Assembly (NCBI RefSeq): GCF_027596085.1
Contig: NC_072456.1
Coordinates: 15,886,744 to 15,950,743 of the forward strand
Direction of reading: 5' to 3'
From: Anoplopoma fimbria
Taxonomy: Eukaryota > Chordata > Actinopteri > Perciformes > Anoplopomatidae
Length of the DNA: 64,000 bases
Numbering within the stretch: the first letter of the stretch is position 1; each line of letters opens with the position of its first letter. The position numbers were made by a program, and so were the translations under genes. Of this stretch, positions 51,880 through 64,000 are shown in pieces. The notes beneath the pieces were generated by a model. The model ran no database searches. It was not told where the DNA came from and was given only the letters and a program-made list of their open reading frames with translations.

Positions 51880-54800
51880 CGCCATATGTTTGTTTAGGAC
51901 TGCGTGGGCCAAGAACGCTGGCCTGAGGCCTCATCTCCTGTGTCCTGGGACAGTTGTGGCTGAGAGCCAGAAAGGGCCAAAATGAACTATGCTGTTCCTC
52001 TGCATCCTCAAAGAAACAATGGTGGCTCCTAAAGAGGTTAGCCTAAATGCTGCAATAGCATCAGTAATATCAGAGCTGGAGAGTATTTATTTATTAAAAG
52101 GAGAGAAATAACAGCACTAAAGGCTTAACTCGATGGAACATTTTTTAAGGGTAGTAAGTAAGGGTTTGATTGAAAAATGGTTCATCCAATCATCTGCTAC
52201 ATTTTTGTGCCTGCCTTTTCCCAAACAGTTTCCACGCATCAACAGTGCGTCAGGTGAGCTACTATGTGCATAGATGGGTAACTTTTCAATCAGCATAACT
52301 GTTCGGACTAAATAAGAAAGATCTTGATTCAATCGGCCTCAACGGTTGAGCAGGAAACTGATACCTGCAGACTTGTCTGTAGCTTGATAAAAATAACTAT
52401 TATGCAGCAAAGAACTTTTACAATCTCTCCTCAGCATCCCTATGAGTCTTATTGACCCTTCAACCTCACGCCCACTTTCACTGTCATCTGCTGGCGAGCC
52501 TATAAATGCCAGATGTTGTCTCCCTCTCTCTCAATAAATGCTGTTTAATACGACATCATTAACTTTGATTGGGGTTATGCTTATTATTCCCTAACACTTT
52601 TGCAGGGGAGTGTTTATTTTTATCTCTGCTATAATTTCATCAGCCAAGCTAGCCAGGATCCATTCCCATCCCACGCTCCATCAGCCATCTCCATATCAGA
52701 ACGCCACTTGGATCAGATACACCTCATACAACTCAGTGCCAGGGTCCATTATCCTGACATAGAAAGGCAGGTACTTAAATGTAACTAGGCTATAGAATGT
52801 ACATATGACATTTGCAGCCCTTTTGTCACTTTAAAATGAACCAAAGAGATCAAGTAGGTGCACCTCAAAGGAGCATTCTTGCTTTTATAGAATAATCACT
52901 TTCTAGATCACTTTATGAACAAATTGACGGCAAGCGTCAGGCGCTCAAACCACTCAGCTTCTGCAAGTACCTCAGTATTCCTACGCTCATTGTCTGTGGA
53001 GCCTTCACAATAGAAAAATAGCAAGGCAACATAAACACATGAACCTCAGCTGCTGGTGCTTCAGGCAGTGCTTGAATTAGAAGCAGAAAACCTCAATAGC
53101 ATGCCTCATGTGAGTCATGATCAATGCCACAGAGAAAACCAATAAAGGGCAGGATTTTGCTCAAAGTCAACCTAGGTCATAGAAAATAATGTCAATATTA
53201 TTGTCATTTTTCTAGGGTGGAATAGTCTAGATATTAATTTTTTGTATCGAATTTCATAACCAGGAGGGAAGCTCAGGCTTTTCTGGACCAGAATAAGTGC
53301 GATAATTTGTCGTCATCTTACTCCTCAGTCACTGACTTGAAAAGGAAAGGACATTTGGTATCGTCTGCCTGAGACTCATTATGTGTTCTAATGACTCTAT
53401 ACTGGAAACAATTGCCCTTAGTTTCTCCGGTGGCAGTTCCAGCTCGCCTTTTTTTAATAGGCAGGATATGAGAGATTATCCAGGGGTATGTTTTTAATAA
53501 AACATGAAGAACAGACTAGGAACATGCTGGTTCGTTTCTTGTTTCTTTTTCTTGACTATTTCCTTTCAACAATTGCACTCTGCCGTAATACTTGGGATGA
53601 CCTCCCTTTTTTAAACACCCTTTTCGCTTCTCTAGGACAAAAAAAACAGGACCCATCATCAGCCTAAAAACACCATATTTAACTATGTCCTTGCATGGAT
53701 TGGTGAAATAAGAGAGAACTGGCTTCCAAAAACAACCTTGCCTCAATTTCAGTGAAATACTGTCGCCTTTAAAAAACAAGGGTTTCAGTTTAGGATTTTT
53801 TTCAAAACATCTGCTTTTCTTACCTTCGGAATGAACTTCATTTTACTTTCCAAACATCCACTTATTGGCTTTTGGGAAGTTTGCCATGCATCCTTACTTT
53901 TTTTGTTGTTGTTTTCCTAAAAATCTACCACGATCTTCAATGAATTTAATTGTTTAATTTATATCAAATACAAAATGACTCAGGAGCATGGTAGAAGGCG
54001 GACCACACAAACGAAATCCCCCCCTGCCCAGTTCCTGTTCAACACTGGCAAAGCAATTGCAAACATCCAATGTAAACAGATAGTGCTGATAGTAATTGAA
54101 TTGAGCTGAACTGACACAGACCGTGACAGGACGTGTTCCTAGTAGAGACGCTGAGCCTGATGTTCCCTCTCCACTTCCACTTGCATCTCTGGATCTGCTT
54201 GCATGCACGGAAAGGAGTAGCAGGAAAGCAGAAACTGTGGGGAGAAGAGAGCAGGGGGGTGCGTACTTTGTTCAAGGTAGTGTGTTGTATTACTGTTATA
54301 ATAAGTAGTTGTGGTAAGATGAGGCACATGGAGGACGAGGAGGAAAAGGTCAAGGAGAAAGAGATGTGGGAAACAAAGAGAACAGCATACACCAATGCTA
54401 AAGGAGAGCCAAACATGGCTCGCTTCAATCTTTTCTCTCAAACATGACACTAATCTGAATTGTGTTGCCATGACAGGTAAACGTTACATTATTCGCTTTC
54501 TAGCATTGTCCTAATTTTGACATCCTGAGCAGCTCAACTGAGCCTATGTTTGCACGGAGCACAGGAAGACATATGATAATCAAAATATGTTTCAGAGAGA
54601 TAAAGTTAAAGAAACAAATGCAACCTCATTGCTGTCAGTTCATATTGGTGTCAAATGTGGCTTGAACCCTAGTGCATGTCATCTGGAATGATGATGATAT
54701 GAGCAGAAACTTGGAGTTGATCTTGAAGATTTACAATGTGAATATACTCAGAGAGAAAGACAGTCCAAGATAAATGGCCAAAGTAGATTGTCAGAGCATG

Positions 54801-54900
54801 GGAAAGATATGAGGAAATGAGAAATATAGATAGATGGGAAAAAGGAAGGAAGGAATGAGTGAAAGATTCAAGAGGAAAAGGGATAGAGATGCAGAGTGAG
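51880..54900. other. Gene-free stretch
   Basis: No gene recognised. Overlapping frames on both strands at 53954-54471 (up to 129 codons) carry no recognisable domain and lack splice-site support. Confidence 0.5.
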
Positions 54901-54985
54901 AGTCAGCCAGTGTTGGAGAGAGAGAGGAAGAGGGGAGAGGAAGAGAGAGGGAGACATAGAAGGAGGGGGGGGGGGGGGGGGGGGA
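54816..54985. repeat. Purine-rich tract ending in poly-G
   Basis: About 170 bases dominated by A and G (GAGAGAGAGGAAGAGGGGAG type) ending in twenty G at 54965-54984. Minus-strand frames read as Pro/Ser/Leu-rich artefacts. Confidence 0.85.
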
Positions 54986-55282
54986 AATTGAGAGGCTGCG
55001 TAGCACTTTCCTCTGCAAGCTGACAGGGCTTGACGCTCAACTAACAGGGCTGTTTTGACAGGTGTCAGATGGTCCATATTACTATTTCACCGCCGGGCCC
55101 TTGGGACCCTGCATCACGGGCCACAACAGGACTGGCCAAGTTGGAAAAAAAAATAAAGAAAAGTGGCATGGTAGGAGAGTAAAAAACAGTACACTTGACT
55201 TCCTCCCTCTGCAGCTCACTGGCTCTGCACTCTCCCACAGCCTCAGCATCTGCTGCATGTTAGCTATGGCCTTACTGATGTG

Positions 55283-55288
<6 letters not shown>

Positions 55289-55378
<90 letters not shown>

Positions 55379-55380
55379 TG
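55289..55380. repeat. Long (TG)n microsatellite
   Basis: About 41 TG units with one TATG variant near the end; a second shorter run follows at 55405-55420. Confidence 0.97.
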
Positions 55381-55424
55381 CACTTGAAAAAAATGTGGAT
55401 TAAGGTGTGTGTGTGTGTGTGAAC

Positions 55425-58295
55425 ATGTGAAAGTTTTAGATGGACAGGATAATATGCATACCAATCATTTTTCACACTTTCTTTAGAGATGATTTAAGAT
55501 GAGGCAGTCAGATGAAGAAAATCAAATCCATCTTCATCTAATAACAATTTATCAATGTTGCATTCCTTAGCCACCATGCACTAAGCAGATGAAAAAAAGA
55601 AGAAAAAAGAACGCAAGCAGATTGCAACTGTATGCAGGGCAAACAAATCACATCATCCCAGCGAGGGGTTAAGTTGTGACACTGGCGGGCTTCTTTAATG
55701 CGGTTGGAAACATCTCACCAGGCAATAAAAAATATCGATCTTCTTCTTTCCACACGGGAATCCATTATCTGCACATGAAGCGCAGGTCAAAAAAATGTGA
55801 TAAGTGAGCGAAAGGTTGCCTGATTTGATTATCACCTGTGACTTTGTGCACTCAATGATTTACATCAAAGCTCAAACAATTTTTTAGCAATACGGTGAAT
55901 TTGTGTATTTTTATTTCTATGCCAGGCAGCTTTTCTATTGTTAAATCATATAACACTCTTTGACAGTGATCCTAGCGTTCCTGAGCTAGCATTCTCCACT
56001 GCTGCTGCCTAGACAAATAGCAATATTTCAAAACCCCTTCAGCTTTTGAAAGTGTTTAAAACCACTTGAGCCCTTTGACAACTCCCAAATGCACGCGGCC
56101 ATAATTTGCAACGATTTTGTAATTGTCCCTTTTTAAGTGTTTCAGGGGGAGTACTGTGGCTGCGGCTTAGAGCACAATTGTTGCAAGTACTTGGGGTATG
56201 TTTTATAGTTACCACATGAAACAAGAGAATCCCTACTCGCCTGATGCACTGGGACTCGGAGGGTGGATCTGATGCTGCTTGTCGTTGTTGAACAAAGCTC
56301 CGGTGTGACCAAAGAAATGGTATGGTGGGGGATGTCAATTAAAAAACAAACGCATGAGCAAGGTCGTCTGCATTGGATTAACCACAAGAGATCTTACAAA
56401 GATCAAGAGAGTTTCCTTAATTTGTGCAGCAGTTATTTTTTAAATATGCACAGACCAAACTGCCTTGGTAATACTGTCATGTACTTTATATTAAAGGCAC
56501 TTACTTGACATTCAAAGGGCAAAAACAGAAAAAAAAGGTATAGATGATTTCCATGATTTCACTGTTAAAGGCGTTTAAAATCTGACTGCAAATATGAACC
56601 TCTACTGCACCTGACTACAGCAGAGTGATCCATGGCTGTTTTTGTAATATATATTGGGGGTGGACACGTCCCTCAAATATGCACAAAATATTCCCCCTAA
56701 ATATTGATATGTTTGGCATGACTGTCAACCACGCTCCGCCGTCCAAAATGATTATTATTAAATGAAATCAGTATCATAAATAAACTGAACAAATTTCCAT
56801 TTTTATTGCTATCGGTATTATGGTACATATATTATCGCACTGTTCATTTTTTCTCAAAATATTATGACCTCTCAGAGAACACAGATATGTGGGATATGAG
56901 CTATTAAAGTCAACATCCAGTCCAGTTGATTTATCATTGACGCAAATAGCCACATGCTCGCGTTTACTTCACCAAACAAAAGACACAAACGAGGAGGGAA
57001 GAGTAAATCATGCCTGTGTGTTAACACAGCAGAGATATCATTAAAAAAGAGCGAATAAATATTTGAAAGGAGTACAGTATGCGCGAGAGTCCATCACTGC
57101 ATCATGTTCCATAACATTTCTATGTTTTGAATTGTCTCCTGCTGTGTCGATTTTTTTTCCTTTATATAAATAAAAACTTTGCCACCATAAATTGATGCAT
57201 CAAAATTCACCAGAATGCAGGAAATGAAGTGTTTAATGCACAACATGTCCTGGGACTCCAGGCTTAATGCATCCCCTCAATGTTTAAACCAAAGCTATGC
57301 CCTCAGCGAGCCACTTCATAAGCACTTCTATAGTGTTATGGAACAAAGCAAAATGGACTGTTCTCAGAATCCCTAGACTAACAATGATTTTTGCTCACCT
57401 TGGAAAGGTGGTAACATTCGTCTATATCCTTTGTTGCCTTCGCCGATTTTCAGAGCAAACATACAAGTAAATGACCCACGCTTGACTCTGATCTCTGAAC
57501 CTACTGGTACACATTTACTATGGGCACAGATGTCAAATCACATAAATATGCAACGATAAAGTACTCTGGCAAATCTTTAAAGCACTTTACAAGATTGAGC
57601 TTCCAAAGAAAAGTCCTTCAACCTGAATGATGTCATACTGACCGTCCTAATGTACTTTTTTTTTGTCTCTTTCTCCTCCTCACCCACTTCATGGGCCTTA
57701 CGTCCTCTGATCAGTGATAACAAGATAGAAAGGGCAAAGGTTAGCCCCTCCATCAATCAACAAAATTGAAGGTTGAGCTAAATATTTCCTAAGCTCTAGT
57801 CACCCTTCGCCCCTGTTTCTCCCTGTAGTTTAAACCTTTAGAACTGCAGCCACATTGCAGGGAAATATTGTGTCATATTCTGAAATAACAGGAAACTATG
57901 GCTTGCTTGTATTTTTTCTCAAGTCACAATTTACTGTATGTCTCCCCCCTGAGTCCAAATGGTCTGAATCGGTTGAAAAAGGGCAGAAAGCTATAACGAA
58001 ATGCTCCTGAACTTTGCTTTTCCAATTTCATTGTCTTTCAATCCAACACAAGTGCTCTTTTCACAGAGAGTCTGATTCAGTTCCCCCTGAGTATGTTAAA
58101 ACAGGAGGCCTTTTTCAGGGTTTTATGGGGTGTCCTGTTTTTCCAACGTACCTCCAGTGATTTAGGTAATATGCCTGAAATAAAGAGTTCTGAAGGGTAA
58201 GAGGCAACTCAAGTTTTACGGTGCCCTTACTTAAATGAAAATAAAAACAACGTGAAATGGACGAATGGCAGACTTGAAAATACGCTCTCGGGAGC
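55425..58295. other. Gene-free stretch
   Basis: AT-rich, no gene, no transposon recognised. Frames at 56039-56387 (minus) and 56263-56508 (plus) overlap and show no domain. Confidence 0.5.
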
Positions 58296-58299
58296 ACAC

Positions 58300-58690
58300 T
58301 TTATTGTATAGGAACTGAAGGGGCCGCTGTCCAGGTCCCTTTTTTCAGTCCCCTGGTCTGTTTTCGGGTGTCTCGCACTGCACTTTGACATCACATCACA
58401 CTTGCACAACTTTCCAATTAAGCCACGGTTCTGTGCGAGAATCTCATCTCCACTGAAATGTGGAATATGGATAGGGCGTTGCAGAGTGCGAGGGACGGAA
58501 GAGGGTGAGAATTTATGGGAGGCTGGGTGAGGTGAGCACTCTGGCAGTCTCGCAGCGCCTCCACCTTCCAAGTTAAATACTCTGGTCGGGTTTCCTGAGT
58601 GCTCGGATCTGTCCGTGGTCCAATCACGTCAGCTAAAAGTGCACACAAAGGGACTATTTATGTCCACTCAAAATAGCATTTTCTTCATGC
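58300..58690. promoter_or_regulatory. CpG-richer, promoter-like block
   Basis: Seen: CpG frequency rises against the AT-rich flanks. On the plus strand CCAAT (58620-58624) runs into CACGTCAG (CRE-like, CGTCA) and is followed about 30 bases later by TATTTAT near 58656-58662, the usual order CCAAT - CRE - TATA-like. Two minus-strand frames (58227-58571, 58418-58648) overlap but have no domain. Inference: a promoter or enhancer of unknown target; no transcript can be assigned. Confidence 0.25.
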
Positions 58691-58699
58691 TGTCTTCAT

Positions 58700-59700
<1,001 letters not shown>

Positions 59701-59964
59701 CATAGTTTAGTAATATTTAAATCTAAAATTCAGTTAGTGAAATGCTTGTTTCGAGGCCGCAGCCGACAATGTGTTTTAAACACCCTGTCAAACTATTATT
59801 ATTATAATACCTTATAATTGTTTTATTCTTATTTTGTTATATTTGATTGCTGATTATTAAACCAGGAGTGTTTAATGTTTAGAAAATAAGTTTTCATTGG
59901 CTTTTAACCAAAAAATTTTTTTTATTGTGAGTGTTAAAATCATAGCTTCTGTTATTGAAACATT

Positions 59965-60187
59965 TACATTACATTACATTACAGTCATTTAGCAGACGCT
60001 TTTATCCAAAGCGACTTACAATCAGTAGTATATTACATATCATTCACCCATTCACACACTGATGACAGGCTACCATGCAAGGTGCCACCATCAGACTCTA
60101 ACTAACATTCATGCAACATCCAGTCCACACCGATGGCAATCCTCTGATTGGAGAACTACCTTGCTCTCCACTACGCCACAGCCGCCC
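59965..60187 (-). mobile_element. tRNA-derived SINE, minus strand, B box decayed
   Basis: Read on the minus strand it starts GGGCGGCTGTGGCGTAGTGG (tRNA-like head with an A-box-like TGGCGTAGTGG), continues through TCAGAGGATTGCC, and ends TGTAAGTCGCTTTGGATAAA, AGCGTCTGCTAAATGAC and a (TGTAA)n tail. Known: this 3' end, on the other strand CATTTAGCAGACGCTTTTAT, is among the commonest interspersed sequences of ray-finned fishes. No GGTTCRAATCC B box remains, so this copy is probably dead. Confidence 0.7.
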
Positions 60188-60194
60188 AGAAACC

Positions 60195-62620
60195 TATTGT
60201 GGTGCATTCTTCAAGTATTCAAGCAACACTGTATGCATTCTAGGACAACTGTTCAAATAGTATCATATCAGCAGCTCCAAAATCTTCAAACATTTGACTT
60301 TAGCAATTAGGAAGCAGATCTGGCCTCAGGTTTTAAGCTGTCAGAAGCTGTCACTTTGTGTTCAAACGCTCTGGCCACAGTGGTGGGCTGTAATTTAACT
60401 TCCATTCTGAGACATGTCACAAGAATATTGACTGAAGAACAGTAGGGAGTTTTGTGCCTGTGTGAAAGTAAATACAAAAGTACACACAAGTGATAATGAG
60501 GACTGGCTCACTGTTTACTGTGACTTCATCGGGCGCTGTCATCATGTGGTTACAGAATGCAGCCTGGCCCAGATGCTTGTCTACAAACTCTCAACACATG
60601 CACACACACTCGCACACAAAGCTAGAGATACCAAGAAAAGAAAAATGTACAGACAGTGTTCCAGATCACTTCACTTACTGAAAGTCCAGAACCAACATGA
60701 AAGGAGCAGACATAAAAAATGAGCTGTTTTCCGCAAAAATTTAGCTGACGGCCTTTGGCTCTGTGGGCTTTGTTTAATTTCCTGAACGTGTAATAGGCCG
60801 TGCACGGAATTAAACAACCATATAGACTTCCTTCATATTAGATGGACGCCTGTAAATGACCCAAACACCTTAATAAATAACGTCAGTATCACCACATAAC
60901 TCCTCGCTGCCGCATTTACGGTCAATACCATTTTAATAATTGAGTTTACCCCCTTTAAACAGCTGTGCCAGCAAAGCCGACAGTATTTTCTTGTCATATT
61001 ACTAGTCATTCTCATAAGTTTATAAGCTTTGTACCAGTTTCTGATCAGAGAGCGAGAACACAAGTTAAATCCTTCAAGGTGACTGAAAGAGGGTGAGCAA
61101 CAAGAAAAATAAAAAGGTCTTTTCTGAAGGACACTGACAATCCCACCGTGAAACACCCGTCCATCCTTGTTTGGTTTGCTCTCACTGATCTAAGGGATCA
61201 CCATTTTATCCCTCGTTTTATCTAAAATAGCAGCTGTTATGGTTTCCAGCTGGCCCCAAGGAGCGTTTGACCTATTCCACCTCCGTCTCATTGCCACCGT
61301 TGGTACGGCCCTTTGTTCTGACTAATGTACGTTAATATTCTGGGCTGACCCACACCAGCACCACTCAGGGAGCGCGCTCCTCGCTAATGTAACTAAATCC
61401 CCCCAGTTGACCCTGTCTCCTTCCATAAGGCTGGCCCTGTTCTTTATAATAGAGGTTAAAGTCCTCTCCTTTCCCACAGTTCCACCTCTTGATGGAGCAG
61501 TCTTATACTCACAAGCAGATGCGCTGCTTTACATCCCATCTGATGTTTTGAAAAACTGTTGAGAAGCAGTGAAGGAATGTTTTCAATGTCAAAATATAAC
61601 TCAAACTACATTTGAATAAATCCTGCAGAATAAACAAACTTGTATTTTTCTTAAAACATTTCATAAAATTCTCACGGGTAGTGATAAAGACAGATAAAAC
61701 AGCAATGACTTTCAAGCTTGAGACGCTTGTAAAAACATGCATGTGTTTGTAACATCATCCTTTACATTATTCAGTGTCGTCATGGGTCAAAACCACACTT
61801 CTAGACATGTTTCCAGCCTAAGATTAATTCCAAGCTAGAAGTGTATCAAGATAGTTTGGCCTCAACAAGGACACGGTTGTTGTTCTTGGTCTAGTCTTTG
61901 ATTGCCTCCCTGATCACGCACACAAACACACACACACTCTAGTCTGGTCGTATCATCAGACACATACAAATCCATTAATTGACCCATTACTCAGTCCAGG
62001 TCCCTGTGCATAAAGTCAACGTCATCGGCAGGCTGTTATGGTTGGACCCTAATTGAAAGAAGATTATGCAGGCAAAACATGATATATCACCTTCCTCTCT
62101 CTGCATATCTTTACCTCCTTCCCAGAAGAAAAAAAAAATCTGATATTCCTGAGAAAAACTGCATGCTGATTATTTCTGCTCATGGGTGTGGTAGTGAGAG
62201 ATAGGAGATGGCCCGGAGTTACTCTGAGCCATTAGCTACAGATGAACGAGCAGGAAAAGGATTCTCCAGGAAGATATTTTTATGCTGATGTGAAAAGTCT
62301 TTGATTCCAACAAATGTGGTTTAACATGTTAGAACACTCCCACAATTTGTATTGTTATGTGTATTATAGTAAAGAAAAACTCTCTACTGTCTGAGATGAA
62401 TTGCCAGTAACTGCTTACTAACTGTGCTGTAAATGTGCGTAAGGTAATGCAGAGGACATTACGCACTGTGTGTAATACTCATTCACAGATTTCAGATTTG
62501 GAACACTTCATCTGAAGCTATGTACAAAAAAACAGTAAAAGGAGACCATCTGTATTAACAGCCTGTAATACCAGGATGTTGAGTTAAACACTGAGACCAA
62601 GCAGATTGTTGGCATCAAGG
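60195..62620. other. Gene-free stretch with a GC-richer patch
   Basis: No gene recognised. The 61240-61500 segment is described separately. Short (CA)n at 61919-61936. Frames at 60462-60722 and 60833-61156 carry no domain. Confidence 0.5.
61240..61500. promoter_or_regulatory. Candidate regulatory block with a CGCG palindrome
   Basis: Repeat-free, GC-richer segment containing the perfect 12-bp palindrome GGAGCGCGCTCC (61369-61380), CTGGGCTGACCCACACCAGC and CCATAAGG. It stands out from the AT-rich neighbours. Enhancer role inferred. Confidence 0.22.
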
Positions 62621-62621
62621 T

Positions 62622-62624
<3 letters not shown>

Positions 62625-62676
<52 letters not shown>

Positions 62677-62688
62677 CTGTGTGTGTGT
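62625..62688. repeat. (TG)n microsatellite, one interruption
   Basis: About 25 TG units, a CC interruption at 62675-62676, then six more TG. Confidence 0.97.
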
Positions 62689-62699
62689 CTCTGCTATGT

Positions 62700-64000
62700 T
62701 TCTTGCACTCTTACTTGAAACACTTAAGATATGACAAGTTTTAAAAAGTGAATGAAAAATATTTCTTAGCTGCTCTCTACCTAATACAAAAATAAATGAT
62801 TTTTATCCTGATTATGAAAGATTTTGCATTTGACGTCAATGTCAGGTGGTTCTTTTACAGGGAACAAAAATGACTAGTTATCATGAGTGGTGACAGTGGA
62901 TTCACAAATGGAACAGCACCACCAACAGAAGCTAAAATCTCAACAGAATATTTAAGTAGAAAAGATGACACCACCACAGTTGTATGCACCCGTGCTCTCC
63001 AAACCTGGACAATGGGTGAGAGACAGTGAGAGGTTGTCAGCATGCTTGTTTATGTGTGTCTCTCACTCTTGGCTTAGTCACATGTGCCGGTGCTGGATGG
63101 CCTTCATTTTCTACCCTGGCAGAGGTTCTGTGGGTGCCGGGTGCACCTGGAAATTTGTGGTTTTCTTACGGCAGCAACAGGACTTCCACCACACAGGCTC
63201 AGGGTGATAAATCAAATGCTGCGATAACAATACCAACCCTCCCAGCCCAAATCCCTTTTTAATCACTTCCAACAAGACCAATACACACAGGAAATGCCGT
63301 CTTTTTTGGGGGGTGCCTTCAGTTTTCCAGCACATTAGCAAGCCCCCCGGAGCAAAAGAGAGCAGCAGGAGAGGGAGAGCAGAGAATAGAAAAGGGTGGA
63401 TGACAGGGGATGGGAGTCGCTGGATACAGTTGTGGTTGTTAACGCTGTTAACAACCACAACTGTTAACAACCAAAACCCACAGACATATGAAAATGCAGG
63501 ATGGAACAATTAAAATTTTATTTTCTCTTTTACACAAAACAAACTAACACTTTAACTAAATTTTTACTTGGAACTTAGCACAATATAAAGATACAGCACA
63601 CAGCCTTCTTTAGCTGGCCAATAGGTCTCCCTCATCCTCATTGATATTGACTGGTAGATAACTGATTTGGTGTGGATTTTAGTCTTCCATTGACATACCC
63701 TTGTTACCTCAGGCTACTGGCTTAAATTGCTGCGATAATGCTGGTGGTGTTTATTCAACATCCATTTCCTACACCTTTCTTTTTTGTCTAATAGCATCAC
63801 TTTCTGGGCCTTTTTTCAACTTCAATCACATTTTTTATGGTCAACGTTCTGCTTTCAAATAGTTGCAGTTTGGGGTAAAACATAAAACTCTAGTTTCCTT
63901 TTTGATTTATGTCCTCAATGCAGGATGGAAATTCACACTACATCACTGCAACACGAGGGTTTTATATCTGTCTCTGTGGTCTTGTACCTAAGCGACTTTA
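62700..64000. other. Gene-free end of window
   Basis: No gene recognised. The 132-codon minus-strand frame (63111-63509) and overlapping plus-strand frames have no domain. The hairpin at 63427-63463 is listed separately. AT-rich to the window end. Confidence 0.5.
63427..63463. other. Perfect inverted repeat, 17-bp arms, 3-base loop
   Basis: CAGTTGTGGTTGTTAAC (63427-63443), loop GCT, GTTAACAACCACAACTG (63447-63463), directly followed by a third partial copy GTTAACAACC (63463-63472). It could extrude as a cruciform or fold as a tight RNA hairpin. The stem is shorter than a typical microRNA precursor. Confidence 0.9.

Noticed and set aside
63427..63463. MicroRNA precursor
   Set aside because: The stem is 17 bp with a 3-base loop, too short for normal Drosha/Dicer processing, and no known mature microRNA was recognised here or in the other hairpins.

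Overview
The window looks like vertebrate, most probably teleost (ray-finned fish), nuclear DNA. It is AT-rich and nearly devoid of coding sequence. It carries many very long (TG)n/(CA)n microsatellites, a long (GATA)n array, tRNA-derived SINE copies whose tails resemble widespread fish SINEs, and one short non-autonomous DNA transposon. No bacterial, plasmid or phage gene organisation is present. Almost every open frame longer than 60 codons is either low-complexity (TG, CT or GAA arrays read as protein) or chance open frame without a recognisable domain.

One coding exon can be supported. On the minus strand at 5058-5115 there is a short first coding exon with a strong Kozak context, a 19-residue signal-peptide-like reading (MDYFLLLCSLLLPVVSAVE) and a consensus splice donor (AAG|GTAAGA) in phase 1. 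Length, phase and the AVE|(G/E) end match the first coding exon of EphB receptor tyrosine kinases, most like EphB2 with EphB1 as the alternative. The gene therefore reads leftwards out of the window: positions 1-5057 are its first intron, 5122 to about 6010 its 5' leader and promoter, and 6 kb to 64 kb its upstream flank.

Region by region. 1-5057: intron, with (GATA)n at the window edge, a CpG-richer block with three CCATAAA motifs (2632-2850), a (CT)n tract and a hAT-like fragment. 5058-6010: exon 1 and a repeat-studded leader/promoter containing a G-quadruplex-capable hexamer repeat, two overlapping upstream ORFs, and AAG, CAG and AGG trinucleotide tracts. 6-64 kb: gene-free flank with a LINE-like tail (12.1-12.5 kb), an 869-bp inverted-repeat DNA element (14.8-15.7 kb), SINE material (30.1, 43.6 and 60.0 kb), eight long TG/CA arrays, five clean short hairpins, and several blocks rich in homeodomain-type or other transcription-factor motifs that are candidate enhancers.

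No new multi-gene system was found. The most interesting local structure is the EphB-like leader: a G-quadruplex-capable repeat lies inside an upstream ORF whose stop codon overlaps an ATG two codons before the likely start. Calls of enhancers, TE families and the gene identity rest on reading alone and were not tested by any search.
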